Below, piece after piece: positions 1-10,064 of a stretch of 35,381 nt of DNA. The DNA is taken from NCBI GenBank assembly GCA_028281605.1, contig JANQJO010000030.1:1-35381 (forward strand), in the 5' to 3' direction. The position numbers and the translations under genes are program-made. This stretch comes from Pseudomonadales bacterium (GTDB lineage: Bacteria; Pseudomonadota; Gammaproteobacteria; Pseudomonadales; JANQJO01). Below the pieces are notes generated by a model. It was given only the letters and a program-made list of their open reading frames with translations. It had not been told where the DNA came from and searched no databases. Positions within the stretch are counted from its first letter, which is position 1, and the number at the start of each line of letters is the position of its first letter.

Positions 1-71
1 CGCCGACGAGTGAGAGCCGCTGAGTGTATAAATAATACATGATGCGGTCGATCGAGGAAGGCAACAACCAT

Positions 72-887
72 CTAACCTTTCTGAAAGCCGCTATAAAACC
101 CTATACATAACGGGACTTCTTTCTTTACCAAAACTGGCAAATCATACTCCTTTGGATATTGCACATCAATCAAACTCAAACCTTGAGCAGGAGCGGTCAC
201 AGCAGCAGAACAACGGTTCTTGGCTGCCAAAACTTCTTCAACCCATTGGGGCGATTTCTCACCTTCACCAACCTTAAACAAAACCCCTACAATATTACGC
301 ACCATATGCTTTAAAAAAGCATTCGCAGAAATCTCCAGAATAACAAAAGGAGCATTTTCAGTGATTGAAATTTGATAAATATGACGATGGCTCGACTTTG
401 ATTGACAATCGCGCGCACGCAAAGACGTAAAATCCTGCTCACCTAACAGCTTTAAAGCAGCTTGTCTCATCAGTTCAACATTAAGCGGTTTATAATGCCA
501 AGTTACAAAAGATTTATACAACCCAGGTCTAGTCGGTTTATTGTATATCAGATACCGATAGGAACGCACCTGCGCTTTATAGCGAGCATGAAAACAGCTG
601 ATCACAGGTTTTACCCATCGAATCGCTACGGTGTCAGGCAAGTAACGATTACCACCCTTAAGCCACGAACTGGAAGTTCGCTCTGCCACTGTATCAAAAT
701 GCACCACTTGATGGAGAGCATGCACACCTTTATCAGTGCGCCCAGCACACACCACGCTAATACTATGATTAGCCACTAATGACAAAGCATGCTCAAGGCA
801 TGCTTGTATCGTACAGGGATCATGACTTTGGCGCTGCCAACCATGAAACGCACTCCCATCGTATTCAACGCCAAGAACAATACGCAT
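72..887 (-). CDS. truA: tRNA pseudouridine(38-40) synthase TruA
   Basis: N-terminus MRIVLGVEYDGSAFHGWQRQ and catalytic CAGRTDKGVHALHQVVHFD are typical of TruA; adjacent to fimV/asd as in pseudomonads. Confidence 0.96.
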   Translation of the reverse strand: MRIVLGVEYDGSAFHGWQRQSHDPCTIQACLEHALSLVANHSISVVCAGRTDKGVHALHQVVHFDTVAERTSSSWLKGGNRYLPDTVAIRWVKPVISCFHARYKAQVRSYRYLIYNKPTRPGLYKSFVTWHYKPLNVELMRQAALKLLGEQDFTSLRARDCQSKSSHRHIYQISITENAPFVILEISANAFLKHMVRNIVGVLFKVGEGEKSPQWVEEVLAAKNRCSAAVTAPAQGLSLIDVQYPKEYDLPVLVKKEVPLCIGFYSGFQKG

Positions 888-936
888 AAAATTTTCACAA
901 AAAATAATACTCAGAGATAACGGCTATTAAAAACGC

Positions 937-3855
937 TCAACCTACTTTTTGCAAGAGCTCTTTAGCCTCTTCTTGTTGTTGTGGATCACCTTCTTCTAGA
1001 ACTTCATCCAATATATCTTTTGCTCCTGTACGATCACCCATATCGATATAAGCCCTAGCAAGATCCAGCTTGGTTGCGGCCTCATCCGCTTCACTGATAA
1101 AATCAGCTGCATCTAATTCAGATCCACCTGCACCTGCCTCACCCGTTAACTCAGAGGTCAAAGTTTCATCTAAGATATCGGCCTGTCCTAATGTGTCATC
1201 ATTTTGGTCATCAGAAGATAAAATATCTTCGGCCAAAGACGATAAAGAATTTTCAGCTGCTGATAGTGAATCTGCTGAGCCAGTAGATCCTTCAGTTTCT
1301 CCAAAAGCATTATCAATATCAGCCGCCAAATCAACCATATCTTCAACGTTAAAATCAGTTTCTTTTATATCAGCATCTAAAGAATCCACTAAATCACTCT
1401 CAGCATCACCTACCTGAGAAACATTGTCCAAAGCCGCAAGACTATCCTCAAGACTCTCAACAACATTATTAGCATCCGGCACCGGCAACGCTTCTTCTGC
1501 TTGCTTTTGTGAAACGCCAGAGTCTTCTTCCAATTGAAAATCTAACTCTCCGGCTTCAAATAAAGGTGAAGCTCTCTGACTATCATCTTCATCATCATTT
1601 TGCTCAATGGCTTGCGAACCTGACTCATTCTTAAAATCAGAAGTTAAATTCGACTCTAAATCATCCAAAGACGACAAGACATCGGTATCATCTACCCCTT
1701 CATTAGCTTCTGTTATTGCCATTCCCTCATTTATCTCTCCAGCAAGCTGCTCATCCTCTACATTGGCATCATCAAGCTCAAAGTCTAATGACATATCTGC
1801 CTGCTCCCTGTCATCACTCATATCCGTATGATCAACTTCAACAGTTTCAGACTCAAACTCAGAGGTCAAACTTGTTTCTTCACCTTCTGTTATCGTTTGA
1901 TCTTCATCACTAAGCTCTAAGCCTAGCTTAGCACGCATCTCATCAAGCTTGGCATTGAACTGCATTCCAAAGTTTTGACCCAAGAAACGACTCTGCGCTT
2001 GCTCAAATGCAACTACGTCATTCGCTTCTACATAGACTTCCATTAACTTTAAATGCCATTCGGTTCGAGAAGCATTTGAATCAATAGCCTTAGTTAAAAT
2101 TTCAGCTGCCTGATCAAAACGACCATAGGCCATGTAAATTTCAGCCTCACCGATGACATCTTCCTCTGGTTGATTCGAGCTTGCCGTTTGCCCAGCCTCC
2201 GTGTGCGCCAAAGGCACTTCTACGGTTTGCTCATCACTTTTCTCATCGGCGGCTGACAGCACATCAGTCAAACCAGTACCCGTATCATATTGGTGAGCCA
2301 AACCCAACTCTTCTTCAAGCTCCAACTCTTCTCGTCTCCTCCATGTAAAAAAGGTAATCAGCCCTAATAAAGCCACTAGAAGTACCACAATAATTAAATA
2401 CATAGGATTCAACAACAACGCCATAAAACCACTTGTCTCTGGTTCAGGGCTTGTATTTAAGGCCTGTAAGTTTTGCCTTTGAGAAGCATTATTATCCTGC
2501 TGTTGTCCCAGTTGTGGCATACCACCAGATTGAGAGCTTTCGTTAGCCACTAAATTGGCTTGTTCTTGCTTCAGTTTTTCCAACTTAGCAGTCAACTCTG
2601 CTATTTGATCACGCTGCAAAGTAATAATCTTATCACTGCCTCTAACTTGATTTTCTAAACTGGTTACTCGCTCAACTAACTCAGTATTAACCGATTTTTC
2701 TCTATCTAGCTCTTCCTGTAATAAATCAAGCTCAGCACCAGTACTACCCCCTTGTTGATTTTCACCACCTATGCCTCCTTGGCCACTATCACCCACACTG
2801 GCATTATCAGCTGAAGCAAGCGTCAATTTATGACCAGAAGCAGGCAACTTTGACACTTTGATCTCATCAATATTCTGATCACTCATTGGCGCAGCTGACA
2901 AAGATTGTTCTGGCAACCGCCTGTTTGCAAGCCCAGACTTCCAAACCTTGTTCTGCCTGAAAACCTCAGCCAGCGCTTCTTGGTCATCCAGTTGTAATGC
3001 TTCTTCACGAGTCACTGCTCTAAGCACCTGCCCCTTTTTTAGGAGATTAATATTATTGTTCAAAAATGCATCAGGATTATTGCGCTGCAATGCCAGCATT
3101 GTTTGTCGCACAGACACATCAGCACTGGGCACAAGAGCAGTAGCTACTTTCCAAAGCGTATCCCCTGCTCGTGTACGGTAGCCACCATCAGCATAATCAC
3201 TCGTGAGAAAACGTTTAGAAACAGAAGAAGTCGGTGTATTATCAGCACCAACCATCGACTCGGATCTAGCTGGCACTGTGCCTCTTCGTATCCTTTTTTG
3301 CTGTTGTCCTCTTTGAGCTCCCTGCGTTGAAACAAAATCAGAAGGTCGAGAAGCTAAATTCACTTTGTCATTAATTCTTTCAGAATATATTGGAGGATCC
3401 ATCAAGAGAGTGTATTCACGCAACAAACGACCTGCCGGCCAGAGCACCTCAATTAAAAAATTTAAAAAAGGCTCGCGAACGGCTTTAGACGTTGAAACAA
3501 TAACAACACCTGTGCCATCGGGACGTAGCTTTACCTCAAACCGCATACCTGTCAAAAAAAATCCACGTTCAACACCAGCAGAGCCAAAGTCCTCACGACT
3601 GGCCAGACCAGGTAAAATTTCAGTAGATGACAATCCCCTTACCTGAAGTAACTCAATTTCAGCTAATAAAGGTTGATTTAAATGGGATTTTAGCTTAATT
3701 TCACCCAACCCTAGGGCAAAGCTAAGTGCAGGAAAACATCCTAAAAGTACAATGAAAACAAAGAAAAGTCTAAGACGACACATACACAATAAGTCCTTTG
3801 TCTTAACAATCAGCACCAGCCTTGAAAAACAGACTGATTGTGCACCATGCTCCAA
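937..3855 (-). CDS. fimV: FimV/HubP-type polar peptidoglycan-binding protein (LysM, TM, acidic cytoplasmic region, C-terminal TPR motif)
   Basis: LGLGEIKLKSHLNQPLLAEIELL N-terminal domain, LysM-like AGDTLWKVA, one TM, very acidic tail and C-terminal TKLDLARAYIDMGDRTGAKDILDEVLEEG. True start is probably the internal MCRLRLFFVFIVLLG. Confidence 0.93.
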   Translation of the reverse strand: MEHGAQSVCFSRLVLIVKTKDLLCMCRLRLFFVFIVLLGCFPALSFALGLGEIKLKSHLNQPLLAEIELLQVRGLSSTEILPGLASREDFGSAGVERGFFLTGMRFEVKLRPDGTGVVIVSTSKAVREPFLNFLIEVLWPAGRLLREYTLLMDPPIYSERINDKVNLASRPSDFVSTQGAQRGQQQKRIRRGTVPARSESMVGADNTPTSSVSKRFLTSDYADGGYRTRAGDTLWKVATALVPSADVSVRQTMLALQRNNPDAFLNNNINLLKKGQVLRAVTREEALQLDDQEALAEVFRQNKVWKSGLANRRLPEQSLSAAPMSDQNIDEIKVSKLPASGHKLTLASADNASVGDSGQGGIGGENQQGGSTGAELDLLQEELDREKSVNTELVERVTSLENQVRGSDKIITLQRDQIAELTAKLEKLKQEQANLVANESSQSGGMPQLGQQQDNNASQRQNLQALNTSPEPETSGFMALLLNPMYLIIVVLLVALLGLITFFTWRRREELELEEELGLAHQYDTGTGLTDVLSAADEKSDEQTVEVPLAHTEAGQTASSNQPEEDVIGEAEIYMAYGRFDQAAEILTKAIDSNASRTEWHLKLMEVYVEANDVVAFEQAQSRFLGQNFGMQFNAKLDEMRAKLGLELSDEDQTITEGEETSLTSEFESETVEVDHTDMSDDREQADMSLDFELDDANVEDEQLAGEINEGMAITEANEGVDDTDVLSSLDDLESNLTSDFKNESGSQAIEQNDDEDDSQRASPLFEAGELDFQLEEDSGVSQKQAEEALPVPDANNVVESLEDSLAALDNVSQVGDAESDLVDSLDADIKETDFNVEDMVDLAADIDNAFGETEGSTGSADSLSAAENSLSSLAEDILSSDDQNDDTLGQADILDETLTSELTGEAGAGGSELDAADFISEADEAATKLDLARAYIDMGDRTGAKDILDEVLEEGDPQQQEEAKELLQKVG

Positions 3856-3993
3856 TTATTCATTCATTTCTATGATGGCTAATCATAATGAAGCCAAGAG
3901 GCTAACACATCAAACTACCAAATAACCAAACCTATAGCGAGCTATATGAGTTATGTTTAGGTATCAACCCCTCTGTTCACAAGTAAGTATCAA

Positions 3994-5016
3994 TTATAAA
4001 TGGTGTTTTATCAACTTCTCGGCAATTTGTAAGCTGTTAAGAGCAGCACCTTTGCGAACATTATCACTGACTACCCACAGATTTAAACCCGCTGGAGAGG
4101 AAATATCTTCCCGAACTCGTCCCACAAAAGTAGCATTTCGTCCAGATCCTTCTGTAACAGGCGTAGGATACCCTCCTGCCTCCCTTCGATCCAGCAACTC
4201 AACACCCGGCGCCTGTTCCAACAAACGATAAGCATCCTCTACACTTAGCCTTTCTTGCATCTCTATATGAACTGCTTCTGAGTGCCCATAAAATACTGGC
4301 ACTCTAACACAGGTTGGGTTCACAGCGATAGAGTCATCTTCTAATATTTTTTGTGTTTCCCAAACCATCTTCATCTCTTCGCGGGTATAACCATTGTCCT
4401 GAAAAGCATCAATATGAGGAATAACATTAAAAGCTATTTGCTTAGGGTATACTTTAGGATCAACGGCTTTAGCATTCAGTAAATTAGCCGTCTGCGCAGC
4501 CAACTCTGCAATGGCTGATTTACCCGTCCCAGAAACAGCCTGATATGTCGCAACATTGATCCGCTTTATACGCGCAGCATCATGCAAGGGCTTCAACGCC
4601 ACTAACATTTGAATCGTAGAACAATTCGGGTTCGCAATGATATTGCGAGGAGTATAATCGCCAATCCTATGAGGATTCACCTCCGGAACCACCAAAGGAA
4701 TCTCCGGATCATTACGAAAATAGGACGTGTTATCAATAACAATACAACCTGTTGCAGCTGCCTTAGGCACAAACTCAGCCGAAACATTCCCACCGGCTGA
4801 AAACAAGGCAATGTGTGCTTGCGCAAAATCAAAGGAAGACAAATTTTGCACACTCACTGATTTGCCTCGAAACTGAATACGCTTACCTTGTGAGCTCTCG
4901 CTGGCCAATAAAAAAAGCTGATCTACAGGAAACTCACGTTCCTGCAAAAGTTCTATCATAGTTTCACCTACCGCACCCGTCGCACCCACAACAGCAACAT
5001 TTATTTTCATACTCAT
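3994..5016 (-). CDS. asd: Aspartate-semialdehyde dehydrogenase
   Basis: NVAVVGATGAVGETMIELL nucleotide-binding start and IIANPNCSTIQM active-site Cys motif. Confidence 0.95.
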   Translation of the reverse strand: MSMKINVAVVGATGAVGETMIELLQEREFPVDQLFLLASESSQGKRIQFRGKSVSVQNLSSFDFAQAHIALFSAGGNVSAEFVPKAAATGCIVIDNTSYFRNDPEIPLVVPEVNPHRIGDYTPRNIIANPNCSTIQMLVALKPLHDAARIKRINVATYQAVSGTGKSAIAELAAQTANLLNAKAVDPKVYPKQIAFNVIPHIDAFQDNGYTREEMKMVWETQKILEDDSIAVNPTCVRVPVFYGHSEAVHIEMQERLSVEDAYRLLEQAPGVELLDRREAGGYPTPVTEGSGRNATFVGRVREDISSPAGLNLWVVSDNVRKGAALNSLQIAEKLIKHHL

Positions 5017-5090
5017 ACTATTAAAACACCTTAGTTAATCATACCATTGGTTTCGACTAAAAAAGTCATTACATATATTTGCAGGAAGTA

Positions 5091-6788
5091 TTAAACCCAC
5101 TGTTCACAAACCTCTCGCAACAAAGGTGGCGGAAGCTGCGCAAGACCAAACATGCGAGCCAACTCTAAAATACGACTTTCAGCATCTAATAACTGTGACA
5201 CCCGAGAACACAAAGCACCTTGAATACTCGACTCTTTTTTTACAGTCAAATGCACTTGACCTTTAGCCGCGATTTGCGGCAAGTGAGTCACACAAATCAC
5301 TTGCTGCTTTTTACTCAATTCCACCAAATGCTTTCCAAGCAGCTCTGCCACTTGACCACCAAGACCTGTATCAATTTCATCAAGTACTAAAGTTGAACCA
5401 CCCTCCTCTTGCGTCAGCATAAATAGAGCCAACGATAATCTCGACAACTCACCTCCAGAAGCACACTTACGCAAAGGTAAGGGCGCAAGCTTAGCATGAC
5501 TAGATAACATCAGCTCCAAACGGTCCACACCATGCACAGAAATACTGGAGCGCTCTACCGATGCACTATGTAAAGAAACCTTACAAACAGCTTCAGGCAT
5601 ACCTAACAAACGCATATAACCTGTCACTTTATGCTCAAACGCTTCTTGCTTCAGCTGCCTCTTGTGGGATAAATCCGCTGCCAGCGCAATAAATTGCTTA
5701 TAAGCATTGTCCCGCACTGCTAAAAGCTGTTCAAGGCTTAAATGCTTAGTTTTAAGCCTACTTTGCTCTCGCTCAAGCTTACTCAACAGCTCAGGCAACT
5801 GTCTAGGATGCACTCTGTGCTTACGCGCCAATCGATTGAGTGTTGACAAATACTCGTCTAAAGCCTGCAACCTGCTTGGGTCGTACTCAATATCCTCTTG
5901 GCTTTTTCGAATAAGACTAAAGCTTTCTTGACATAAAATAAAAGCCTCACACAACAGGTCATAAGCTTCTTTAAATGCTGGACGGCTCTGCTCAAGTTGA
6001 GACATTTTTTGTAAAGACGCATTAAATAGAGGCAGGAGCGCCCCCACCTCTGTATTTTTAGCATCAAATAAGTCCATTAACTGCACACACAACTGCTCAA
6101 GCGATTCAGCTTGCGCCAACTCTTTATGTGTTTGATAAGCGCAATCGATAGTTGCTTCGGTTAAATCAACTTGTGCAAGCTCTTCTAATTGATAGCTCAA
6201 TAAATCCTGACGCTGCTGCGCCTTTTCATATTCTTGCTGGGCTTGCACCAATTCTTTATCCGCCAACTGCCAAGCACAATACGATTGCTTAACCTTTTCT
6301 GCAAGCACAGAAAGACCAGCAAAGTGATCTAAATAATCAATATGCGAGTCCTTATCCAACAGCACTTGATGTTGATGCTGAGAATGAATTTGCACTAAAT
6401 GCTTACCAAGGCATCTCAACAGCTGCAAAGTACAAACACAACCATTGATATAAATTTTTGAGTGACCTGATTGATCAATCACTCTCTTAATACAACATCT
6501 TTTAGCATCAGATTCACTGACATCACGCGAGAAAAGCTTCTGCTGTCTCAACCAATCCTGCGCTTTTGTATTAGCTTCAATGTTAAACACGCCCTCTATA
6601 ATCGCTTGCTGAGCATCGCTCTTAATATGAGAAGTGTCAGCACGTTGGCCTTGTAATAGCGCCAAAGCGCCAATAAGTAACGACTTACCCGCACCAGTCT
6701 CTCCTGTAATAACAGTCAAGCCTGTATAAAAAACAGACTGCTGATATTCAATGATGGCAAAATTATTAATTTTTAGTGATTCTAGCAT
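5091..6788 (-). CDS. recN: DNA repair protein RecN (SMC-like ATPase)
   Basis: MLESLKINNFAIIEYQ, Walker A TGETGAGKSLLIGAL, signature ASGGELSRLSLAL, Walker B TLVLDEIDTGLGG. Confidence 0.96.
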   Translation of the reverse strand: MLESLKINNFAIIEYQQSVFYTGLTVITGETGAGKSLLIGALALLQGQRADTSHIKSDAQQAIIEGVFNIEANTKAQDWLRQQKLFSRDVSESDAKRCCIKRVIDQSGHSKIYINGCVCTLQLLRCLGKHLVQIHSQHQHQVLLDKDSHIDYLDHFAGLSVLAEKVKQSYCAWQLADKELVQAQQEYEKAQQRQDLLSYQLEELAQVDLTEATIDCAYQTHKELAQAESLEQLCVQLMDLFDAKNTEVGALLPLFNASLQKMSQLEQSRPAFKEAYDLLCEAFILCQESFSLIRKSQEDIEYDPSRLQALDEYLSTLNRLARKHRVHPRQLPELLSKLEREQSRLKTKHLSLEQLLAVRDNAYKQFIALAADLSHKRQLKQEAFEHKVTGYMRLLGMPEAVCKVSLHSASVERSSISVHGVDRLELMLSSHAKLAPLPLRKCASGGELSRLSLALFMLTQEEGGSTLVLDEIDTGLGGQVAELLGKHLVELSKKQQVICVTHLPQIAAKGQVHLTVKKESSIQGALCSRVSQLLDAESRILELARMFGLAQLPPPLLREVCEQWV

Positions 6789-6941
6789 AGCAATCTCCGG
6801 CAGGTAGGGGGGCTAAAATACTGTATATTTAAATAGCATTATTATTTACAGTATTTTTAAATTCGTCAACAACCAAATTTGACCAACTTTTATACACTTT
6901 CTTCATCTAAAAAACAAAGCAAGAAACTTATATCTAACACT

Positions 6942-6970
6942 CTTGAATCTTAAGCAAGCCACCCCAATAT
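6942..6970 (+). promoter_or_regulatory. Putative sigma-32 (RpoH) heat-shock promoter for grpE
   Basis: CTTGAAT-N13-CCCCAATAT upstream of grpE, close to the consensus CTTGAAA-N(13-17)-CCCCATnT. Confidence 0.7.
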
Positions 6971-7023
6971 TACGTGCTTAACAATCCTACAAGAAAGAAA
7001 GTCGCAAAGAATGAGGATTTTCA

Positions 7024-7731
7024 ATGACAAATAACACTGAACATAACACCACCATCACAGAGCAAGAATCAGAGGCACTTGGTAGCGAGGCTACTATAAA
7101 CTCTAATCACACCATGGAGGGTGAGGAATCCATACAGCTAGATGAAAAACAAAACTCACAAGATGCTCAAGACACGAATAAACCTGATGCGCCTCCTTCC
7201 TCTACTGCCCCCAATGAACAGCAGGCATCCTTAATCAGCAAACTACAATTAGAAATCAATGACTTATCCAATCAACAAAAAGAGCTCCAAAATGAACTTT
7301 TAAGAGCCCAAGCCGAAGTTCAAAATACCCGTAGACGCCTGGAAAAAGACGTAGCCAGTGCACATAAATATGCCTTAGAGAAATTTATTGACGGCCTTAT
7401 ACCAGTCATTGATAGTCTGGAAAGAGGGCTTGAATCCATTCCCGAGGAAGACGAAACCCAGCGTGTAGCAAGAGAGGGCATGAGCCTAACCTGCAAACTG
7501 TTCTTGGAAACACTAAGAAAGTTTCATGTTGAGCAGCTTTTCCCCTTAAGTGAAAGCTTTAACCCTGACTTTCATCAGGCGATATCAACCCAAGCTTGCT
7601 CTAAAGAAAAACCAAACACAGTCTTAAGCGTCCTACAAAAAGGATACACCTTGAACAATCGCCTCATCAGGCCGGCCTTAGTGACTGTATCCAAGGCTAT
7701 GGATACAAAAAAAGATGATGAAAAAGTTTGA
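7024..7731 (+). CDS. grpE: Nucleotide exchange factor GrpE
   Basis: Coiled coil followed by RAQAEVQNTRRRLEKDVASAHKYALEKFIDGLIPVIDSLERGL and C-terminal RLIRPALVTVSK. Confidence 0.95.
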   Translation: MTNNTEHNTTITEQESEALGSEATINSNHTMEGEESIQLDEKQNSQDAQDTNKPDAPPSSTAPNEQQASLISKLQLEINDLSNQQKELQNELLRAQAEVQNTRRRLEKDVASAHKYALEKFIDGLIPVIDSLERGLESIPEEDETQRVAREGMSLTCKLFLETLRKFHVEQLFPLSESFNPDFHQAISTQACSKEKPNTVLSVLQKGYTLNNRLIRPALVTVSKAMDTKKDDEKV

Positions 7732-7810
7732 GTGCGTGGTTGAAAAAGAAGCTCGCAACCAAATCTCTATTTACAAGCTATCTTAAAGTTTAAACGATCA
7801 GAAACAAACG

Positions 7811-7869
7811 CAGCCCCCCCCAAGCTTCTTATTACTTTTTGGGTTGAGGCAGTTGCATTTTCACAGTAA
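7811..7869 (+). repeat. Degenerate upstream partner of the 60-nt palindromic repeat (copy A0)
   Basis: Starts CAGCC and ends ATTTTCACAGTAA, matching the repeat ends, and directly abuts copy A; interior poorly conserved. Confidence 0.45.
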
Positions 7870-7929
7870 CAGCCATGAACGATACTTTTTTCGTCACCTC
7901 AAGTGATGAAAAAGGTATTTTCACGGTAA
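7870..7929 (+). repeat. 60-nt palindromic, ATG-containing repeat, copy A (upstream of dnaK)
   Basis: cagccatgaacgatacttttttcgtcacctcaagtgatgaaaaaggtattttcacggtaa; about 49/60 identical by eye to copy B. Confidence 0.88.
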
Positions 7930-7952
7930 GAATCATTGTTGGAGAACTGTAA
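7875..7952 (+). other. Small ORF in repeat copy A ([25 protein letters not shown]), stop overlapping the dnaK start
   Basis: 25 codons; its TAA stop (7950-7952) shares its last base with the dnaK ATG (7952-7954). Confidence 0.5.
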
Positions 7953-9910
7953 TGAGCAAAAGCAAAAAAAAGATTATTGGTATAGACTTAGGCACCACTA
8001 ACTCATGCGTAGCCGTCATGGAAGGTGATGCCCCAAAGGTATTAGAGAACAGTGAAGGCGCCAGGACAACACCCTCCGTCGTAGCTTATACAGATGATGA
8101 AATCCTTCTCGGGCAACCAGCAAAGCGCCAATCTGTCACCAACCCAGAAAACACACTCTTTGCAATTAAGCGCTTGATCGGGCGTAAGTTTGACGACAAA
8201 GTCGTGCAAAAAGATGTCTCTATGGTGCCCTATAAAATAGTCGCTGCCGACAACAAAGATGCCTGGGTAGAAGCGAATGGCCAACAAATGGCCCCACCAC
8301 AAATTTCAGCACAAGTGCTGAAAAAAATGAAAAAAACAGCAGAAGACTACCTTGGAGAATCGATCAGTGAAGCTGTCATCACTGTACCAGCCTATTTTAA
8401 CGATTCACAACGACAAGCCACAAAAGATGCCGGTAAAATTGCTGGTCTTGAAGTCAAACGTATTATTAACGAGCCTACAGCTGCGGCACTTGCTTATGGC
8501 CTAGACAAAAAACGCGGTGACTCTACAGTTGCTGTTTACGATTTAGGTGGTGGCACCTTTGATGTATCCATTATTGAAATTGCTGAAGTAGACGGTGAAC
8601 ACCAATTTGAAGTACTGGCCACTAACGGAGATACCTTTTTAGGGGGAGAAGACTTCGATCTGCGATTGATTGATTATTTAGTGAATGAATTCCAAAAAGA
8701 CGCTGGTATTGACTTACGTAACGACCCATTAGCTTTACAAAGGCTGAAAGAAGCTGCAGAAAAAGCAAAAATTGAACTATCGTCAGCTCAACAAACCGAG
8801 GTCAATTTACCTTATGTGACAGCTGACGCCAGCGGGCCCAAGCATCTTAACATCAAGGTGACCCGATCAAAACTTGAATCATTGGTAGAAGACCTAGTTG
8901 AACGCAGCATTAAACCCTGTAAGCTGGCACTAGACGACGCCGGCCTAAGCTCCTCAGATATTTCAGATGTTATTTTAGTCGGCGGTCAAACTCGCATGCC
9001 ACTTGTTCAAGATAAAGTGAAAGGTTTCTTTGGAAAAGAACCGCGTAAAGATGTTAACCCTGACGAAGCCGTGGCAGTGGGCGCTGCTATACAAGCTGCT
9101 GTATTGGCAGGAGACGTAAAAGATATTCTCCTGTTAGATGTCACCCCCTTAACCTTGGGTATTGAAACCATGGGCGGAGTAATGACGCCCTTAATTGAAA
9201 AAAACACAACCATTCCAACGAAAGCTTCACAAGTATTTTCAACGGCTGAAGACAACCAAACAGCTGTAACTGTACATGTTTTACAAGGAGAACGTAAACA
9301 AGCTGCTCAAAATAAATCTCTTGGACGTTTTGACCTAACAGATATTCCGCCCGCACACCGTGGTATGCCTCAAATTGAAGTCACATTCGACATTGATGCA
9401 AACGGTATCTTAGATGTATCAGCAAAAGACAAAGCGACCGGTAAAAAGCAATCTGTACAAATTAAAGCTTCTGGCGGCTTATCTGACGAAGAAATAGAAG
9501 GCATGGTAAAAGATGCAGAAGCGAATGCCGAAAGTGATCGCAAATTTGAAGAATTGATCAAAGTGCGCAACCAAGCTGACTCACTGGTACATGCAGCGAA
9601 AAAAACACTCTCTGAAGCCGAAGACAAAGTATCACAAGAAGAAAAAGACAAAGTTTCTAAGGCCATTGAAGAGCTTGAAACGGCCCTAAAAGGAGATGAT
9701 AAAGATACAATAGAAGCTAAAACAACAGCATTAACAGAAGCCTCATCGACAATAGCACAAAAAATGTATGCAGATGCTGCAGCCACGGAAGGTTCACCCG
9801 ACGTTGAACCACACACCAGCACAAACAGTGGACCACAATCATCGCAACAAAATGATGCAGCAGCTGTAGATGCTGAATTTGAAGAAGTGGATGAAAACAA
9901 TAAGAAGTAA
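7952..9910 (+). CDS. dnaK: Molecular chaperone DnaK (Hsp70)
   Basis: [48 protein letters not shown]-terminal [13 protein letters not shown]. Confidence 0.99.
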   Translation: MSKSKKKIIGIDLGTTNSCVAVMEGDAPKVLENSEGARTTPSVVAYTDDEILLGQPAKRQSVTNPENTLFAIKRLIGRKFDDKVVQKDVSMVPYKIVAADNKDAWVEANGQQMAPPQISAQVLKKMKKTAEDYLGESISEAVITVPAYFNDSQRQATKDAGKIAGLEVKRIINEPTAAALAYGLDKKRGDSTVAVYDLGGGTFDVSIIEIAEVDGEHQFEVLATNGDTFLGGEDFDLRLIDYLVNEFQKDAGIDLRNDPLALQRLKEAAEKAKIELSSAQQTEVNLPYVTADASGPKHLNIKVTRSKLESLVEDLVERSIKPCKLALDDAGLSSSDISDVILVGGQTRMPLVQDKVKGFFGKEPRKDVNPDEAVAVGAAIQAAVLAGDVKDILLLDVTPLTLGIETMGGVMTPLIEKNTTIPTKASQVFSTAEDNQTAVTVHVLQGERKQAAQNKSLGRFDLTDIPPAHRGMPQIEVTFDIDANGILDVSAKDKATGKKQSVQIKASGGLSDEEIEGMVKDAEANAESDRKFEELIKVRNQADSLVHAAKKTLSEAEDKVSQEEKDKVSKAIEELETALKGDDKDTIEAKTTALTEASSTIAQKMYADAAATEGSPDVEPHTSTNSGPQSSQQNDAAAVDAEFEEVDENNKK

Positions 9911-9929
9911 ATTTAAATAAATCCATTCT

Positions 9930-9995
9930 GCAGCCATAAACACAGTAGCCAGCCCTCATGGTATGAGGCTAAATGCTGTGTTCATGGCTGCTTTT
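9930..9995 (+). terminator. Long hairpin with T-rich tail between dnaK and dnaJ (terminator/attenuator candidate)
   Basis: GCAGCCATaAACACAG (9930-9945) pairs with CTGTGTTcATGGCTGC (9976-9991), one mismatch, followed by TTTT; an internal CCTCAT-GGT-ATGAGG stem is nested inside. Confidence 0.7.
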
Positions 9996-10064
9996 GTAAT
10001 AATACTAGTAGATACAAAGAACGAGATTGAAAGAACCCACTTAAACCAATGAGCTGCCCAAAAA

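Noticed and set aside
1-71. Possible start of another minus-strand gene at the left edge
   Set aside because: Too short and without a recognisable N-terminus to support a call.
9370-9900. - strand 176-aa ORF antisense to dnaK
   Set aside because: Shadow ORF created by dnaK codon bias; no start context or motif.
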